In this document: piece by piece, positions 8,751-15,949 of the stretch
How the letters are laid out: each line of letters opens with the position of its first letter
Numbering within the stretch: the first letter of the stretch is position 1
From: Quatrionicoccus australiensis
Lineage (GTDB): Bacteria > Pseudomonadota > Gammaproteobacteria > Burkholderiales > Rhodocyclaceae
Direction of reading: 5' to 3'
NCBI RefSeq assembly: GCF_020510425.1
Contig: NZ_JAHBAH010000001.1
Location: 2,585,001 to 2,649,000, forward strand
Length of the DNA stretch: 64,000 nt
Made by a program: the position numbers and the translations under genes
The notes under the pieces: generated by a model
What the model was told of the DNA's origin: nothing
Databases searched by the model: none
Seen by the model: the letters and a program-made list of their open reading frames with translations, nothing else

Positions 8751-9024
8751 GTAAGTGACTGGATGGCTTGTCTTAGATAGACAACAATTTCATCAACCTT
8801 TCTGAAGTTGAATCGGGCGGGTGTAGTTTAATGGTTTCCAACCAAATAACGAGGGTTCTATTACTTTCACCCGCTCCACTTGCCCAGCCACCGATCAACG
8901 TTCAGTGACATCTATTCTGTCATTCCCAAGCTAGTGATAGCGGTTGAACATTGGCGAATGGCAGCTTCCCGACCACATCCCCGCCCTAGTCGGATCGGCG
9001 CTTCAACGTCAGCTTTGGCCGAAT
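8751..9024 (+). repeat. Right arm of a long inverted repeat
   Basis: This 274-bp segment is the inverted partner of 8011-8206. It contains the same conserved blocks in reverse order plus about 80 bp (roughly 8836-8921) missing from the left arm. That extra part holds the 3' portion of a decayed tRNA-Gly. The arm ends just before the amtB terminator, so the amtB gene itself is intact. Confidence 0.85.
8817..8878 (+). pseudogene. tRNA-Gly (TCC-like) pseudogene
   Basis: The 62-nt sequence has a perfect 7-bp acceptor stem (GCGGGTG 8817-8823 with CACCCGC 8868-8874), discriminator T8875 and an encoded CCA at 8876-8878. It also has TAGTTTAATGGT of a D arm, a TTCCAA piece like the anticodon loop of tRNA-Gly(TCC), and a degenerate T arm GAGGG/CTTTC. 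Compared with a normal ~74-nt tRNA-Gly it lacks about 12 nt, covering the 3' D stem and 5' anticodon stem. The T loop reads TTCTATTA instead of TTCGATT. It cannot fold as a normal tRNA. Confidence 0.65.
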
Positions 9025-9039
9025 TCCGGAAGTTCAAAA

Positions 9040-9069
9040 AGAGAGGCCCGGCAATTGCTGGGCCTCTCT
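9040..9069 (-). terminator. Rho-independent terminator downstream of amtB
   Basis: Stem AGAGAGGCCC with GGGCCTCTCT (10 bp) around a 10-nt loop. On the minus strand it is followed by five Ts, so it ends the amtB transcript. Confidence 0.88.
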
Positions 9070-9081
9070 TATATCAATTGT

Positions 9082-9116
9082 CCGACAGACTTTATTCTCG
9101 CCCGACAGACTTTATT
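9082..9116 (+). repeat. Short tandem direct repeat
   Basis: CCGACAGACTTTATT occurs at 9082-9096 and again at 9102-9116, a 20-nt period. A diverged form (GTCCGACTGACTTGGTTTATT) lies at 7919-7938, on the other side of the inverted-repeat patch. Confidence 0.6.
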
Positions 9117-9132
9117 ATTTCCGATCAGCGTT

Positions 9133-10335
9133 TTACCAGTTCGGTTCGCGCTCCGGCGTTGCCGTGATCTTGTGGATGCTGAGGTCGGCGCCGTCGTATT
9201 CTTCTTCCTGGTCGAGGCGGATGCCGAACAGGCGCTTCAGGGTGCCGTACACCAGCGTGCCGCCGACCAGGGCGACGCAGATGGCCATCGCGGTCATGAT
9301 CAGTTGCGGCATGAAGGCGATGCCGCCGGCGCCGCCCAAGGCCTTGCTGCCGAAGATGCCGGCGGCGATGCCGCCCCAGGCGCCGCACAGGCCGTGCAGC
9401 GGCCAGACGCCGAGCACGTCGTCGATCTTCCAGCGGTTCTGGGTCAGCGTGAACATGATCACGAACAGGGCGCCGGCAATGCCGCCGACGGCCAGGGCAC
9501 CGATCGGGTGCATGATGTCGGAGCCGGCACAGACGGCAACCAGGCCAGCGAGCGGGCCGTTATGCACGAAGCCGGGGTCGTTCTTGCCGAGCACCATGGC
9601 GACCAGCGTGCCGCCGACCATGGCCATCAGCGAGTTGAGGGCGACCAGGCCGGAGATCTTGTCGAGCGTCTGCGCACTCATGACGTTGAAGCCAAACCAG
9701 CCGACGGTCAGGATCCAGGCGCCGAGCGCGAGGAAGGGAATCGATGACGGCGGGTGGGCCGAGATGCGGCCATCCTTGCTGTAGCGGCCGTAGCGTGGGC
9801 CGAGCAGGAGCACGGCGGGCAGGGCGATCCAGCCGCCCATGGCATGCACTACGACGGAGCCGGCAAAGTCGTGGAACTCTTCGCCAAAGGTCGCTTTCAG
9901 CCAGGCCTGGATGCCGAAGGCCTGGTTCCAGGCGATGCCTTCGAAGAAGGGATAGACGAAGCCGACGAGCAGGAAGGTGGCGGCCAGTTGCGGATGGAAC
10001 TTGGCGCGCTCGGCGATGCCGCCCGAGATGATGGCCGGGATGGCGGCGGCGAAGGTGAGCAGGAAGAAGAACTTGGTCAGTTCGAAGCCGTTTTTTTCCA
10101 TCAGCGTTTCGACGCCGGTGAAGAAATGCGTGCCGTAGGCGATGCCGTAGCCGATGAAGAAATAGGCGATGGTCGAGATGCCGAAGTCGGTCAGGATCTT
10201 GACCAGGGCATTGACCTGGTTTTTCTTGCGGACAGTGCCGACTTCGAGAAAGGCAAAGCCGGCATGCATGGCCAGCACCATGATGGCGCCGAGCAGGATG
10301 AACAGCACGTTGCTGCTTGATTGATACGCTTCCAT
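9133..10335 (-). CDS. amtB: Ammonium transporter
   Basis: The 400-residue Amt/MEP/Rh channel has eleven predicted helices. It conducts ammonia/ammonium across the inner membrane. The pore-lining phenylalanine/histidine segments (for example SVVVHAMGGW near residue 155 and a late HGLCGAWGGIAAG segment) are intact. It begins directly at the first membrane helix without the cleaved signal peptide seen in enterobacterial AmtB. The usual partner glnK is not upstream; mltA is there instead. A sigma-54 type promoter and two NtrC-like sites precede it, which implies induction under nitrogen limitation. A strong terminator follows. Confidence 0.95.
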   Translation of the reverse strand: MEAYQSSSNVLFILLGAIMVLAMHAGFAFLEVGTVRKKNQVNALVKILTDFGISTIAYFFIGYGIAYGTHFFTGVETLMEKNGFELTKFFFLLTFAAAIPAIISGGIAERAKFHPQLAATFLLVGFVYPFFEGIAWNQAFGIQAWLKATFGEEFHDFAGSVVVHAMGGWIALPAVLLLGPRYGRYSKDGRISAHPPSSIPFLALGAWILTVGWFGFNVMSAQTLDKISGLVALNSLMAMVGGTLVAMVLGKNDPGFVHNGPLAGLVAVCAGSDIMHPIGALAVGGIAGALFVIMFTLTQNRWKIDDVLGVWPLHGLCGAWGGIAAGIFGSKALGGAGGIAFMPQLIMTAMAICVALVGGTLVYGTLKRLFGIRLDQEEEYDGADLSIHKITATPEREPNW

Positions 10336-10368
10336 GAAACCCCCAATTCAAAAGACCGGCTGAGGAAA

Positions 10369-10383
10369 GCAAGCACCATTCCA
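10369..10383 (-). promoter_or_regulatory. Sigma-54 (-24/-12) promoter of amtB
   Basis: On the minus strand the sequence TGGAATGGTGCTTGC keeps GG-N10-GC spacing and the TTGC -12 element of the consensus TGGCAC-N5-TTGC. The start of transcription would fall near 10357, about 22 nt before the amtB ATG, with a GGGGG ribosome-binding stretch between. Confidence 0.7.
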
Positions 10384-10437
10384 GTGCGCGCTTTCCTTTT
10401 CAAATCAGTGCGTTATTTTTCTGTGTTTGATGAAATA

Positions 10438-10454
10438 AGCACCCATATGGTGCG
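10438..10454. promoter_or_regulatory. NtrC-like enhancer site 1
   Basis: AGCACC-CATAT-GGTGCG is a near-perfect dyad matching the NtrC consensus TGCACC-N5-GGTGCA. Its centre lies about 89 bp upstream of the inferred amtB transcription start, the usual enhancer distance. Confidence 0.7.
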
Positions 10455-10468
10455 TGTTTTAACTAATG

Positions 10469-10485
10469 TGCAATCGATTGGTGCG
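10469..10485. promoter_or_regulatory. NtrC-like enhancer site 2
   Basis: TGCAAT-CGATT-GGTGCG is a second, weaker match to the NtrC dyad. Its centre is 31 bp from site 1, about three helical turns, so two dimers would sit on the same face of the DNA. Confidence 0.6.
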
Positions 10486-10493
10486 TGCTTGCC

Positions 10494-11744
10494 TTATTTG
10501 AGTGCAGCCTCGGGCGGCAGCAGCAACCAGATGCGTCCGGACTGTTTCATGCGTCCGGCCTGTTCGCCGGCTTCCTTGCCGAAGCCCCAAAAAAAGTCGG
10601 CGCGCACCGCACCCTTGATCGCGCCGCCGGTGTCTTGCGCCATCACCAGGCGGTTCAGCGGCTGCGCCGAATTGGGGCGGGTGGTGGCGAGGAAGGCCGG
10701 CGCGCCGAGCGGCACCGAGCGCGGGTCGATGGCGATGCTGCGCTCGGGTGTCAGTGGCACGCCGAGGGCACCGACCGGGCCGTCCTTGCTGTTCGCGACT
10801 TCGCGGAAGAAGACGTAGCTCGGGTTGCTGTTGAGCAGGTCGTTGAGGCGGGCCGGATTGGCGCGCGCCCAGTTCTGGATGCCCTGCATCGAGGCTTCTT
10901 CGAGCTTCAGTTCGCCACGCTCGACCAACACCCTGCCGATCGACTGGTAGGGGTGGCCGTTCTGGTCGGCGTAGTTGAGGCGGACCTGGCTGCCGTCCTG
11001 GAGCTGGACGCGGCCGGAGCCCTGGACCTGCAGGAAGAAGAGCTCGACCGCATCGTCAACGTAGAGCAGGGTGCGGCCGGGCAGGCGGTCGCCACGCGCG
11101 CTGATTTCAGCGCGCGACCAGTAGGGCACGACCTTGTTGCCTTCGAGGCGGCCGCGCACACGCTTGTCCTTGAGTTCGGGGAAGACGGCGGAGAGATCGA
11201 TGGTCAGCAGGTCGTCGGGTACGCCGCGCACCGGTTGCTCGAAGCCGCGTGTCGCCTGCCGGCTGCCGCGCAGCAACGGCTCGTAATAGCCGGTGACCAG
11301 GCCATTCGGGTTCGCGTCGGCGGCGAGGATGGCGTAGGGGCGCAGGTGGTTTTCGAAGAACTGGCGGGCGTCCTTGCTGCTCAGGCTGGGGCCGGCGGCT
11401 TTGGCCAGGTCGCAGACGCGCTTCCAGGCCGGGCCGTGCGGTTTGCTCGCCATGCCGCGGCAGGATTGCAGGAAGGCGGGCCAGGCGGCAGCGTGGTCGT
11501 CATCGGCCCAGCCTGGTAGCTCGTTCCAGGTGCCGGCTTGCAGGCTGCGCGAGAAAGCGGCGGGGGCGGTTGGCGCCGGGGCGGGGGCCGGTGCGGCGAC
11601 GGTAACGGCGGGCGGGCAGCTCGGACAGGCGGCGCAGGGCGCGCAGGCGGCTGGTGCTTCACTGAACGGAATGCTGCTGCAGCCGGCGAGCAGGGCGGCC
11701 GCGAGTACGGTCAGGGAGAGAAATGCAGCTTGGAGTTTTGGCAT
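10494..11744 (-). CDS. mltA: Membrane-bound lytic murein transglycosylase A
   Basis: The 416-residue outer-membrane lipoprotein cleaves peptidoglycan glycan strands to 1,6-anhydro products. The signal ends in LLAGC, giving the lipid-modified Cys near residue 20. A Pro/Ala-rich linker of about 40 residues follows, then the MltA barrel, then the C-terminal 3D domain with the Asp-rich MAQDTGGAIKGAVRADFFWG signature. The reading frame stays open far upstream, but that part is antisense to the DUF815 gene; the ATG at 11744 gives a proper lipoprotein signal. It is divergent from the ATPase gene with a 45-nt gap. Confidence 0.93.
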   Translation of the reverse strand: MPKLQAAFLSLTVLAAALLAGCSSIPFSEAPAACAPCAACPSCPPAVTVAAPAPAPAPTAPAAFSRSLQAGTWNELPGWADDDHAAAWPAFLQSCRGMASKPHGPAWKRVCDLAKAAGPSLSSKDARQFFENHLRPYAILAADANPNGLVTGYYEPLLRGSRQATRGFEQPVRGVPDDLLTIDLSAVFPELKDKRVRGRLEGNKVVPYWSRAEISARGDRLPGRTLLYVDDAVELFFLQVQGSGRVQLQDGSQVRLNYADQNGHPYQSIGRVLVERGELKLEEASMQGIQNWARANPARLNDLLNSNPSYVFFREVANSKDGPVGALGVPLTPERSIAIDPRSVPLGAPAFLATTRPNSAQPLNRLVMAQDTGGAIKGAVRADFFWGFGKEAGEQAGRMKQSGRIWLLLPPEAALK

Positions 11745-11789
11745 GGCTTTCGTTAGAGTTCGCAATTCGCCGCGAAGTATAAAACGATC

Positions 11790-12674
11790 ATGCCCAACAC
11801 TCCTCCGCTTGAACGCCTGCTTGCCCGGGCCGAAGCCGTCCTCGCCCGTTTCGAGGCGACCCTGCCGCCGCTTTCGCCGCTGCCCGACTGGAACGCCGCC
11901 GTTGCTTTCCGCTGGCGCAAGCGCGACGGGCGCGGCTGGCTGCAGCCGGTGCCGCATCCGCACCCGATCCGCCTCGCCGATCTCGAGAATGTCGACGACC
12001 AGAAGGCGCGCATCACGCTCAATACGCAGCAGTTCGTCGCCGGCCATGGCGCCAACAACGTCCTGCTGACCGGTGCCCGCGGTTGCGGCAAGTCGTCGCT
12101 GGTCAAGGCGGTGCTCAACGAGTTCAGCGCCCAGGGCCTGCGCCTGATCGAGGTGGACAAGGACGATCTGGTCGATCTGCTCGATATTGTCGATGTGTTG
12201 GACGGTCGGCCGGAAAAATTCATCATTTTCTGCGATGACCTCTCCTTCGAAGCCGGCGAAACCGCCTACAAGGCGCTGAAGACGGTGCTCGACGGCTCGA
12301 TCGCGGCGCCGCCCGACAATGTGTTGATCTACGCGACCTCGAACCGGCGTCACCTGTTGCCGGAGTATTTTTCCGAGAACCTGGAGACGACGCGGGTCAA
12401 TGAGGAAATCCATCCCGGCGAGGCGACCGAGGAAAAAATCTCGCTGTCCGAGCGCTTCGGTCTGTGGATTTCGTTTTACCCGTTCAGCCAGGACGATTAC
12501 CTGGCCATCGTTTATCACTGGCTGCGCGAGTTCGGCGTCAGCGAGGCGGTGATTGCTGCCTGCGAGCGCGATGCGCTGAACTGGGCGCTCGGTCGCGGCT
12601 CGCGTTCCGGTCGTGTCGCCTGGCAGTTCGCGCGCGATCTGGCCGGCCAGCAGGCGGGGACGGCTGCGCGATGA
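11790..12674 (+). CDS. DUF815-family AAA ATPase
   Basis: The 294-residue protein belongs to the DUF815 group of P-loop ATPases. Walker A is GARGCGKS at residues 95-102, the Walker B region is KFIIFCDDLSFE, and ATSNRRHLLPEY is a sensor-1 like stretch. Its cellular role is not established. It overlaps the Nudix gene by 4 nt (ATGA), so both are made from one transcript, a common pairing in betaproteobacteria. An N-terminal helical region of about 60 residues precedes the ATPase core. Confidence 0.85.
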   Translation: MPNTPPLERLLARAEAVLARFEATLPPLSPLPDWNAAVAFRWRKRDGRGWLQPVPHPHPIRLADLENVDDQKARITLNTQQFVAGHGANNVLLTGARGCGKSSLVKAVLNEFSAQGLRLIEVDKDDLVDLLDIVDVLDGRPEKFIIFCDDLSFEAGETAYKALKTVLDGSIAAPPDNVLIYATSNRRHLLPEYFSENLETTRVNEEIHPGEATEEKISLSERFGLWISFYPFSQDDYLAIVYHWLREFGVSEAVIAACERDALNWALGRGSRSGRVAWQFARDLAGQQAGTAAR

Positions 12675-13615
12675 GCAAGATCGTCCAGGTTGCGGCTGCC
12701 GTCATGCTGCGCGCCGACGGGCGCGAGTTCCTGCTGGCGCAGCGGCCGGAAGGCAAAGTCTATGCAGGCTACTGGGAGTTTCCCGGCGGCAAGGTCGAGC
12801 CGGGTGAAAATTATCGTCAGGCGCTGATCCGCGAATTGCAGGAAGAGCTCGGCATCACGGTGACCGAGTGTTCGCCCTGGCTGACGCGCGAATTCACCTA
12901 TCCGCATGCCACGGTGCGCCTGGAATTCTGGCGTGTCACGGCGTGGACCGGTGAGATCGGCATTACCGCGCCGCTGGAGCATTCAGCGGTCGACTGGCTG
13001 GAAATGGGCAAAACGCCGCATGTCGCGCCCATCCTGCCGGCCAATGGCCCGATCCTGAAGGGCCTGGCCTTGCCGACCAGCATGGCGATCACGCAGGGCG
13101 AAGTGGAAGGTGTCGAGCGCCAGCTGGAGCGCCTCGAAGAAGCCCTGGCCGGTGGCCTGCGCCTGATCCAGATGCGTGACAAGGGCTGGCCGGCGGCGCA
13201 GCGCCTGTGGTTTGCCGAAAGCGTCGTGCGTCTGGCGCGTGAGCATGGCGCGCTGGTCGTCATCAACGATAGCGAGGAGATTGCGCGCATGGTCGGGGCG
13301 GATGGTGTGCATCTGTCGGCAGCCAGTTTGGCCAAATGTGCCGTGCGGCCCGATTTTGCCTGGGTCGGCGCTTCCTGCCACACGGCCGGGGAAATCCGCC
13401 GGGCCGGCGAACTGGCGCTGGATTACGCGTTGTTCGGCCCGGTTTTGCCGACGCAGACGCATCCGGAGGCGAACGGGCTGGGCTGGGACGGGTTTGCCGC
13501 CCAGCTGGCTGGCAACACGCTGCCGGTTTTTGCGTTGGGTGGGATGCAAAAGGCAATGTTGGGCGAAGCGCAGGCGCATGGTGCGCACGGCATCGCCATG
13601 CTGCGCGGCTGGTAG
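12671..13615 (+). CDS. Nudix hydrolase fused to a thiamine-phosphate-synthase-like domain
   Basis: The 314-residue fusion has an N-terminal MutT-type Nudix domain with the complete box from G40 to I62 (E46, R54, E55, E58, E59 all present). This should hydrolyse oxidised or other nucleoside triphosphates (8-oxo-dGTP type, known for MutT). The C-terminal half from about residue 130 is a ThiE/TenI-like TIM barrel with RLIQMRDKGW, VVINDSEEIA, GVHLSAASL and FALGGMQ segments. The barrel keeps phosphate-binding Gly motifs, but its role in this fusion is unknown. The start overlaps the ATPase stop (ATGA). Longer upstream frames are shadows. Confidence 0.88.
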   Translation: MSKIVQVAAAVMLRADGREFLLAQRPEGKVYAGYWEFPGGKVEPGENYRQALIRELQEELGITVTECSPWLTREFTYPHATVRLEFWRVTAWTGEIGITAPLEHSAVDWLEMGKTPHVAPILPANGPILKGLALPTSMAITQGEVEGVERQLERLEEALAGGLRLIQMRDKGWPAAQRLWFAESVVRLAREHGALVVINDSEEIARMVGADGVHLSAASLAKCAVRPDFAWVGASCHTAGEIRRAGELALDYALFGPVLPTQTHPEANGLGWDGFAAQLAGNTLPVFALGGMQKAMLGEAQAHGAHGIAMLRGW

Positions 13616-13633
13616 TTGCCGGGAGCGACCCGG

Positions 13634-13831
13634 TCAGCCGCGGTCGTCGTCGGGAACGGTCAGAGCGGGGTCTTCGGGATCGACCGCAACCGGAATCCGG
13701 TAGCTTTCGCTGGCCCAGGCGCCGAGATCAATCTGCTTGCAGCGTTCGGAACAGAACGGGCGCCACCGATTTTCCGGGGCCCACAGCGCATCCTGGCCGC
13801 ATTGCGGGCAGCGGACTTTGCGTGCTGTCAT
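13634..13831 (-). CDS. yacG: DNA gyrase inhibitor YacG (zinc-ribbon protein)
   Basis: This 65-residue protein has the family zinc site Cys8-X2-Cys11-X15-Cys27-X3-Cys31 and an acidic C-terminal tail. E. coli YacG binds GyrB and blocks DNA binding. The start ATG shares one base with the zapD stop. The order coaE-zapD-yacG is conserved across proteobacteria and supports the call. Confidence 0.93.
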   Translation of the reverse strand: MTARKVRCPQCGQDALWAPENRWRPFCSERCKQIDLGAWASESYRIPVAVDPEDPALTVPDDDRG

Positions 13832-14589
13832 CAGAGATTGCAGAAGGTGAGTTTGAAGCTGACGTCGCGGTCGCAGCCCTTGGCCTTGATTTCCCCGGTC
13901 GGCGGCTTGGTGAAGCGGATGTTCAGGAAGTACTTGTTGGCGCTGACTTCCGGGATCGCCTGTTCTTCCGTTTCCAGCGTGACGCGCACCATCTGTGCAG
14001 CCGAGCCGCCGAGGTTGAGCTGGAACTGGCCATGCACGGCGGCATGCTGTTTCGGGCTACCGCTCGAGCGCAGCAGGCGCAGCACGATGGCGGCGGCGTC
14101 GCGCAGCGGCAACAGTGGCTTGGTCCAGCCGTCGAGCGATTCGCGGCGGGCATCCGGGCTGCGGTGCAGCCACCAGTGATAGGACGGCAGGTCGAATTCG
14201 CAGACGCCACCGGGAATCACGGCGCGGCTCTTGATACCCATCAACCAGTCGTTTTCACGCAGGTACTGGCCGATCTTGCCGGTCATGCTGAGCAGCGCGG
14301 CGGATGACTGTTCGATTTCGTAGAGGGCGCCGGACAGCGCTTCTTCGGAAATGTCGGGGTTGTTGCGGTAGGCGAGCAGCGTCTGGCGCTGGCGTTCGAG
14401 TTCCTGGATCAGGTCCATCTTGAGGTCGGCGCGGCCGGCCACTTCAAGAATTTCGAACAGGGTGACGAGGGCTGTGTGGTGCTCCAGCTGGCCATCGGCC
14501 TGAGCGAAATGGGCGGTTTTTTCGAACAGATCCTCAAGGCGCAGCAGGGTGCGGATGCGCTCGTTGAAAGGATATTCGTAAGTAATCAC
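13831..14589 (-). CDS. zapD: Cell division protein ZapD
   Basis: The 252-residue protein promotes lateral bundling of FtsZ filaments at the division ring. An N-terminal mostly helical domain opens with [19 protein letters not shown], the family signature, and a C-terminal beta domain follows. The GTG at 14589 is the best start because it places that signature at residue 4. It is transcribed with yacG (1-nt overlap) and lies 59 nt downstream of coaE. Confidence 0.93.
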   Translation of the reverse strand: MITYEYPFNERIRTLLRLEDLFEKTAHFAQADGQLEHHTALVTLFEILEVAGRADLKMDLIQELERQRQTLLAYRNNPDISEEALSGALYEIEQSSAALLSMTGKIGQYLRENDWLMGIKSRAVIPGGVCEFDLPSYHWWLHRSPDARRESLDGWTKPLLPLRDAAAIVLRLLRSSGSPKQHAAVHGQFQLNLGGSAAQMVRVTLETEEQAIPEVSANKYFLNIRFTKPPTGEIKAKGCDRDVSFKLTFCNL

Positions 14590-14648
14590 GCGACCTTGGG
14601 TCCGAAGATGGAAAATTGTCCTAATTCTGAGCTATTTGCAGGCAAATC

Positions 14649-15272
14649 TCAACAGTTTGCTTTAGCTATTTCTGCCGATAGTCGTAGATACTTTGCGTGC
14701 AGGCGGGAAACCTGTTGCTGCAGGTTGATTAGGTCGGCGTCGTTGTGCACGACATCGTCCGCCACGCGCAGGCGTTCGACCCGTGTTGCCTGGGCGGCCA
14801 TGATCGCGGTGACCTCGGCTTCACTGAGGCCATTGCGGCTCATTACCCGGTGTACCTGCAGGCTTTCCGGGCAATCGACAACGACAATCCGCTGGCAGCG
14901 CTCGCGATAGCTGTTGCTCTCGACGAGCAGCGGCACGGCGAGAATCACGTAGGGGGCGTTGGCCGCAGCGCAGCGCTCGCTCGAAATCTGGCGGATCAGC
15001 GGATGCAGGATGTCTTCCAGCTGCTTGCGTGCCGTGGTGTCGGAAAAGATCAGCTGGCGCATCGCATTGCGGTCGAGCGCGCCGCTGGCATCCGCCACGC
15101 TCGGGCCGAAGGCAGCGAGCAGCAGCGGCATTGCGGCGCCGCCCGGTCCGGTCAGCTCGTGCGCGATGGCGTCGGTGTCGACCAGCGCTGCCCCGGCGGC
15201 GACAAAGAGATCGCTTACCGTGCTCTTGCCGCTGCCGATGCCGCCAGTCAGGCCGACGATGAAGTCGCTCAC
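14649..15272 (-). CDS. coaE: Dephospho-CoA kinase
   Basis: The 207-residue enzyme carries out the last step of CoA synthesis, phosphorylating the 3'-OH of dephospho-CoA. The P-loop GLTGGIGSGKST begins at residue 8. DTDAIAHELTGPGG and the lid segment follow at family positions. The GTG start at 15272 overlaps the stop of the upstream SPOR gene (GTGA); longer in-frame versions run antisense through nonconserved sequence. The length is normal for the family. Confidence 0.94.
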   Translation of the reverse strand: MSDFIVGLTGGIGSGKSTVSDLFVAAGAALVDTDAIAHELTGPGGAAMPLLLAAFGPSVADASGALDRNAMRQLIFSDTTARKQLEDILHPLIRQISSERCAAANAPYVILAVPLLVESNSYRERCQRIVVVDCPESLQVHRVMSRNGLSEAEVTAIMAAQATRVERLRVADDVVHNDADLINLQQQVSRLHAKYLRLSAEIAKANC

Positions 15273-15946
15273 TTGCAGTCCTCGGGCGGCGGCTTGAGCT
15301 TGCTGGCAGCGATCAGGGCGTCGCGTTCTGCGAGCGGGCCGCTGGCTTCGACGCGGACAGTGCTGTCCTTGCCCGGGCGCGGTCCAGAGCGGGCCGATTT
15401 GACGCCCTTGCCCTTCAACTCGGTCAACCTTTCCTGGGCGCCCTTTTCCGCCGAGAAGACGCCGAGCGAGATGCCGTACTGGCTGGGGCCGCTTTCCTGG
15501 ATGATGAAATAGTCCTCGACGCCCAGCTGGCGCAGTTCGCCGGCCTTCTTTTCCGCATCCGCCTTGCTCGGCAGGGGCGGAATGAAGACCCACCAGCCAT
15601 TGCCTTCGCCGGCGATGGTTTTCTTGCTGCTCTTGAATGCGGTGAATTTCTCGCCGATCAGTGTGCTCAGGCGATCGGCGGCAGCCGGTGCGAGGTTGTC
15701 CCAGCGCAGGCAGGTCTTCTCGATCACCGGTTCCGGCTTGGTTTCCGGTTCCGGCGCCGGGGCGGCCGGTGCTTCGGCTACTTTGACCGGCGGTGCTTCG
15801 CCGCGCGAGACCAGGTGCATCTTGTCGGGCGCGACCTGCTGGTCGATGCGGGCCGCGTCCGGGTTGTCGGAGTGACCGAAGTAGCCGCTGCTGAAGGCGT
15901 AGAAAAGCAGGTTGGCGAGAACGAGCAGGAAGACGAGGGCTTTCAC
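15269..15946 (-). CDS. SPOR-domain membrane protein
   Basis: The 225-residue protein has a single N-terminal TM helix (residues 3-20), a Pro/Ala/Glu-rich linker with PEPETKPEPV, and a C-terminal SPOR-like region at about residues 115-200. SPOR domains bind denuded septal glycans, so a role at the division site is likely but unproven. The gene starts with GTG 3 nt after the TrpB2 stop and is coupled to coaE by a GTGA overlap. It is not a close match to named SPOR proteins such as FtsN or DedD. Confidence 0.75.
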   Translation of the reverse strand: MKALVFLLVLANLLFYAFSSGYFGHSDNPDAARIDQQVAPDKMHLVSRGEAPPVKVAEAPAAPAPEPETKPEPVIEKTCLRWDNLAPAAADRLSTLIGEKFTAFKSSKKTIAGEGNGWWVFIPPLPSKADAEKKAGELRQLGVEDYFIIQESGPSQYGISLGVFSAEKGAQERLTELKGKGVKSARSGPRPGKDSTVRVEASGPLAERDALIAASKLKPPPEDCK

Positions 15947-15949
15947 GGC

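Noticed and set aside
8011..9024. Integron cassette array (attC sites)
   Set aside because: A GTTGAAC word at 8943 fits the attC core rule, but no paired core at the right spacing was found. attC sites in an array run in the same direction, while these arms are inverted. No integrase is visible.
10494..12518. A 674-codon minus-strand frame as an extended MltA
   Set aside because: The first 258 codons are antisense to the DUF815 ATPase gene. The lipoprotein signal starts at 11744.
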